The position numbers and the translations under genes were made by a program. Source: Mycobacterium pinniadriaticum (GTDB lineage: Bacteria > Actinomycetota > Actinomycetes > Mycobacteriales > Mycobacteriaceae). Taken from it: DNA of 64,000 nucleotides. Where the stretch lies: assembly GCF_026242045.1 (NCBI RefSeq), contig NZ_JAPJDO010000010.1, positions 1 through 64,000 of the forward strand. Direction: 5' to 3'. The notes below the pieces were generated by a model, which did not search any database, was not told where the DNA came from, and saw nothing but the letters and a program-made list of their open reading frames with translations. Positions 62,101 to 64,000 of the stretch are shown piece by piece (position 1 is the stretch's first letter; each line of letters opens with the position of its first letter).

Positions 62101-64000
62101 GTTGAGTGTCCCGCTGTCGGGCACCTGGATCGACATCGCCTACACGCTGCCGGCCACGGTGATCGACGGCGGCACACCGGTGGTGCGCACCGAGGACGCT
62201 GCGGCCGCGATGCGCGCCGTGCTGGCGATCGCCGCCGGCGTCGACGGCCCCGATGCGCTGCCGCCGGTCGTCAACGGCTCCACCACCGTCACCGTCGGCT
62301 GGGATCCCGAGCGGGTCGCGGACCACACCGGCGTGACGGCGACGTTCGGTTCGCCGTTGGCGCCGACCCTGTCGACCGTTCCCGACGCGCTGGTCGGCCG
62401 GTGCTGGCCGGCGGTCTTCGCCGCCATCGGCGGTGCGGCCACCGACACTGGTTTCCCGGTCGTCGAGGGGCTGCTGAGCCTGGTGCACCTGGACCACGCG
62501 GCCCGGCTGCTCAAGCCGCTGCCCAAGGAACCGGCCCAATTGACCGTCACGGCAACCGCTTCGGTGGCCACGGACACCGAGGTCGGCCGGGTCGTTCCGG
62601 TGACGGTCAACGTCACCGACGCCAACGGGATGATCCTGGCGGTTCTCGAGGAGCGGTTCGCCATCCGCGGCCGCACCGGGGCCAAGGAACTCACCGACCC
62701 GGTTCGGGCCGGGGGAGCGGTGTCACTGAACGCCACCGACACCCCGCGCCGCCGCCGTCGTGACGTCGCCATCGGCGCACCGGTCGACATGCGTCCGTTC
62801 GCCGTGGTCTCCGGGGACCACAACCCGATCCACACCGATCAGGCCGCCGCGCTGCTGGCTGGTCTGGAATCGCCGATCGTGCACGGCATGTGGCTGTCGG
62901 CCGCCGCGCAGCACGTGGTGACCGCCACCGATGGCAAGCCGGTCCCGCCGGCCAAGTTGATCGGCTGGACCGCCCGCTTCCTGGGTATGGTCAAGCCGGG
63001 CGACGAGATCGACTTCCGTGTCGATCGGGTCGGAATCGACTTGGGTGCCGAGGTTTTGGAGGTCACCGCCAAGGTCGGCACCGATCTCGTGATGAGCGCG
63101 ACCGCGCGGTTGGCGGCACCCAAGACGGTGTACGCCTTCCCCGGTCAGGGCATCCAGCACAAGGGCATGGGCATGGAGGTGCGGGCCCGGTCGAAGGCCG
63201 CCCGCAAGGTGTGGGACACCGCGGACAAGTTCACCCGCGACACCCTTGGCTTCTCGGTGCTGCATGTGGTGCGCGACAACCCGACCAGCCTGATCGCCTC
63301 CGGTGTGCACTACCAGCATCCCGAAGGGGTGCTCTACCTGACTCAGTTCACCCAGGTCGCGATGGCCACCGTGGCCGCCGCGCAGGTCGCCGAGATGCGG
63401 GAGCAGGGTGCCTTCGTCGAGGGCGCGATCGCCTGCGGTCACTCCGTCGGTGAGTACACGGCGTTGGCGTGCGTGTCGAGCGTCTACAAGCTCGAGGCCC
63501 TGCTGGAGGTGGTGTTCCATCGCGGCAGCAAGATGCACGACATCGTCCCGCGCGACGAGATGGGCCGGTCCAACTACCGGCTGGCGGCGATCCGCCCGTC
63601 GCAGATCGACCTGCCGGACGCCGAGGTGAAGGGCTTCGTCGCCGACATCGCCGAGCGCACCGGGGAATTCCTGCAGATCGTGAACTTCAACCTGCGTGGC
63701 TCGCAGTACGCGATCGCCGGCACGGTGCGCGGCCTGGAGGCGCTGGAGGAAGAGGTCGAGCGGCGCCGCGAGATCAGCGGTGGCAAGCGGTCGTTCATCC
63801 TGGTGCCCGGTATCGATGTGCCGTTCCACTCCGATGTGCTGCGGGTCGGTGTCGACGACTTCCGCCGGGCGCTGGAACGCGTCATGCCCGAGGATGCCGA
63901 TCCGGGGCTGATCGTCGGCCGGTACATCCCGAACCTGGTGCCGCGGCCGTTCACCCTGGACCGTGACTTCATCCAGGAGATCCGCGATCTGGTGCCCGCC
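59111..64000 (+). CDS. fas: Type I fatty acid synthase, N-terminal 1630 residues (gene continues past window)
   Basis: The frame from GTG 59111 (MTIHEHDRLSAG) is open to the window end; the full protein is about 3070 residues in M. tuberculosis (Rv2524c). Domains in order: acetyl/acyl transferase with S153 in AGHSQG; FMN-dependent enoyl reductase beginning near residue 415 (RSPILLAGMTPTTVDA) and including HIEGGRAGGHHS and CVGGGIG; the dehydratase hot-dog region with D1236-H1237 in SGDHNPIHTD; and malonyl/palmitoyl transferase with S1445 in CGHSVGEYTALA. ACP, ketoreductase, ketosynthase and phosphopantetheine transferase parts are outside. The enzyme makes C16-C18 and C24-C26 acyl-CoA for membrane lipids and mycolate synthesis. 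AAGG/GAGGGAG lie upstream of the GTG. Confidence 0.98.
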   Translation, partial: MTIHEHDRLSAGDGSWRGGAKQASTHALVDRLTAGEPYAVAFGGQGSAWLETLEELVTSAGIESELATLAGEAELLLEPVADELVVVRPIGFEPLRWVRALAAEEPVPSAKQLTSAAVSVPGVLLTQIAAIRALARQGMDLAATPPVAVAGHSQGVLAVEALRAAGAKDVQLLALAQLIGAAGTLVARRRGISVLGDRPPMVSVTNAEPERIYELLEEFATDVRTVLPPVLSIRNGRRSVVITGTPEQLSRFELYCEQIAEAEAADRKNKVRGGAVFSPVFDPVQVEVGFHTPRLADGIDIVGRWAAAVGLDVELARALADAILVQQVDWVEDVTALNEAGARWILDLGPGDILTRLTAPVIRGLGIGIVPAATRGGQRNLFTVGAVPEVAKPWSSYAPSVVRLPDGSVKLSTKFTRLTGRSPILLAGMTPTTVDAKIVAAAANAGHWAELAGGGQVTEAIFDKRVDELVELLEPGRAIQFNSLFLDPYLWKLQLGGKRLVQKARQAGAPIDGVVVSAGIPDLEEAVDLIDELNSVGIAHVVFKPGTVEQIRSVIRIAAEVPTKPVIVHIEGGRAGGHHSWEDLDDLLLTTYSELRGRANITVCVGGGIGTPERAVDYLSGRWSAAYGYPLMPVDGILVGTAAMACLEATTSPAVKQLLVDTAGTDQWVGAGHAANGMASGRSQLGADIHEIDNAASRCGRLLDDVAGDAEAVAERREEIIAAMAVTAKPYFGDIAEMSYLQWLQRYVELAIGDGDSTADTKTADSPWLDITWRDRFAEMLQRAEARLNTKDTGPIETLFDAASPDGEWLLENPDEALAALLSRYPDAAAVLLHPADVPFFVQLCKTLGKPVNFVPVIDKDVRRWWRSDSLWQAHDARYTAEQVCVIPGTEAVAGITRVDEPVGELLDRFEQAAVDEVLASGAEPEPAAARLRLRTDVTGPLAIVLDSPDVLWAGRTATNPVHRIAAPTDWLVHDNRSATNHSTGARLEAVAADRVVLSVPLSGTWIDIAYTLPATVIDGGTPVVRTEDAAAAMRAVLAIAAGVDGPDALPPVVNGSTTVTVGWDPERVADHTGVTATFGSPLAPTLSTVPDALVGRCWPAVFAAIGGAATDTGFPVVEGLLSLVHLDHAARLLKPLPKEPAQLTVTATASVATDTEVGRVVPVTVNVTDANGMILAVLEERFAIRGRTGAKELTDPVRAGGAVSLNATDTPRRRRRDVAIGAPVDMRPFAVVSGDHNPIHTDQAAALLAGLESPIVHGMWLSAAAQHVVTATDGKPVPPAKLIGWTARFLGMVKPGDEIDFRVDRVGIDLGAEVLEVTAKVGTDLVMSATARLAAPKTVYAFPGQGIQHKGMGMEVRARSKAARKVWDTADKFTRDTLGFSVLHVVRDNPTSLIASGVHYQHPEGVLYLTQFTQVAMATVAAAQVAEMREQGAFVEGAIACGHSVGEYTALACVSSVYKLEALLEVVFHRGSKMHDIVPRDEMGRSNYRLAAIRPSQIDLPDAEVKGFVADIAERTGEFLQIVNFNLRGSQYAIAGTVRGLEALEEEVERRREISGGKRSFILVPGIDVPFHSDVLRVGVDDFRRALERVMPEDADPGLIVGRYIPNLVPRPFTLDRDFIQEIRDLVPA

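Overview
The window is a high-GC actinobacterial chromosome segment from a Mycobacterium, most likely a fast-growing or environmental species. This rests on the type I fatty acid synthase (fas) preceded by a Tat-exported Rv2525c-like protein, an antigen 85-family C-terminus, Mce-associated membrane proteins, a mycofactocin-type SDR, the devR-devS (dosR-dosS) pair, Acg-type nitroreductases and a WS/DGAT acyltransferase. The identifications come from recalled sequence features; no database search was possible.

Region 1 (about 0.3-27.4 kb) looks like a catabolic island for a hydrophobic, probably alicyclic or steroid/terpenoid-like compound. It holds a KstD/fumarate-reductase-type flavoprotein, a molybdopterin oxidoreductase, an APH-fold kinase, three SDRs (one mycofactocin-type), two P450s with a 3Fe-4S ferredoxin, a TetR regulator, two ACMSD-type amidohydrolases, two M24 peptidase-fold proteins (one apparently lacking its metal site), a crotonase, a duplicated-domain CaiB/BaiF CoA transferase, two acyl-CoA synthetases, two Mce-associated proteins, two unrecognised proteins, a Bfd-type [2Fe-2S] protein and a SnoaL-like protein. 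Overlapping start and stop codons tie most of them into operons. Two operator families are visible: an 18-bp motif before the SDR at 7.5 kb and before tetR, and 17-bp palindromes with 7-bp arms and a 3-bp centre at 7.3, 17.5 and 20.2-20.3 kb. An intact IS110-family element (25.1-26.7 kb) sits exactly at the start codon of the last SDR gene.

Region 2 (27.4-48.8 kb) resembles a consolidated DosR dormancy regulon. In M. tuberculosis the counterparts are spread over several loci (Rv2003c-Rv2007c, Rv2028c-Rv2032, Rv3130c-Rv3134c, Rv1738). Here they sit together: a START-like protein with a flavodoxin, two Acg-type nitroreductases, OtsB1, two or more universal stress proteins, devR-devS, PfkB, an Rv2030c-like protein, a DUF1876 protein, an Rv2004c-like kinase, PEP synthase and a WS/DGAT. 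Candidate DevR boxes (GGGnCnnnnGnCCC), often in pairs 22 bp apart, precede most of the transcription units. No hspX (alpha-crystallin) gene is present.

Region 3 (48.9-57.7 kb) has an MFS transporter, a stand-alone receiver protein with a large CHASE/PAS membrane histidine kinase, and a four-gene PotABCD-type ABC uptake operon. Region 4 (57.9-64 kb) has the Rv2525c-like Tat substrate, a 510-bp fas promoter region with palindromes and GTTACC/GGTAAC repeats, and the first 1630 codons of fas, which runs off the window end.
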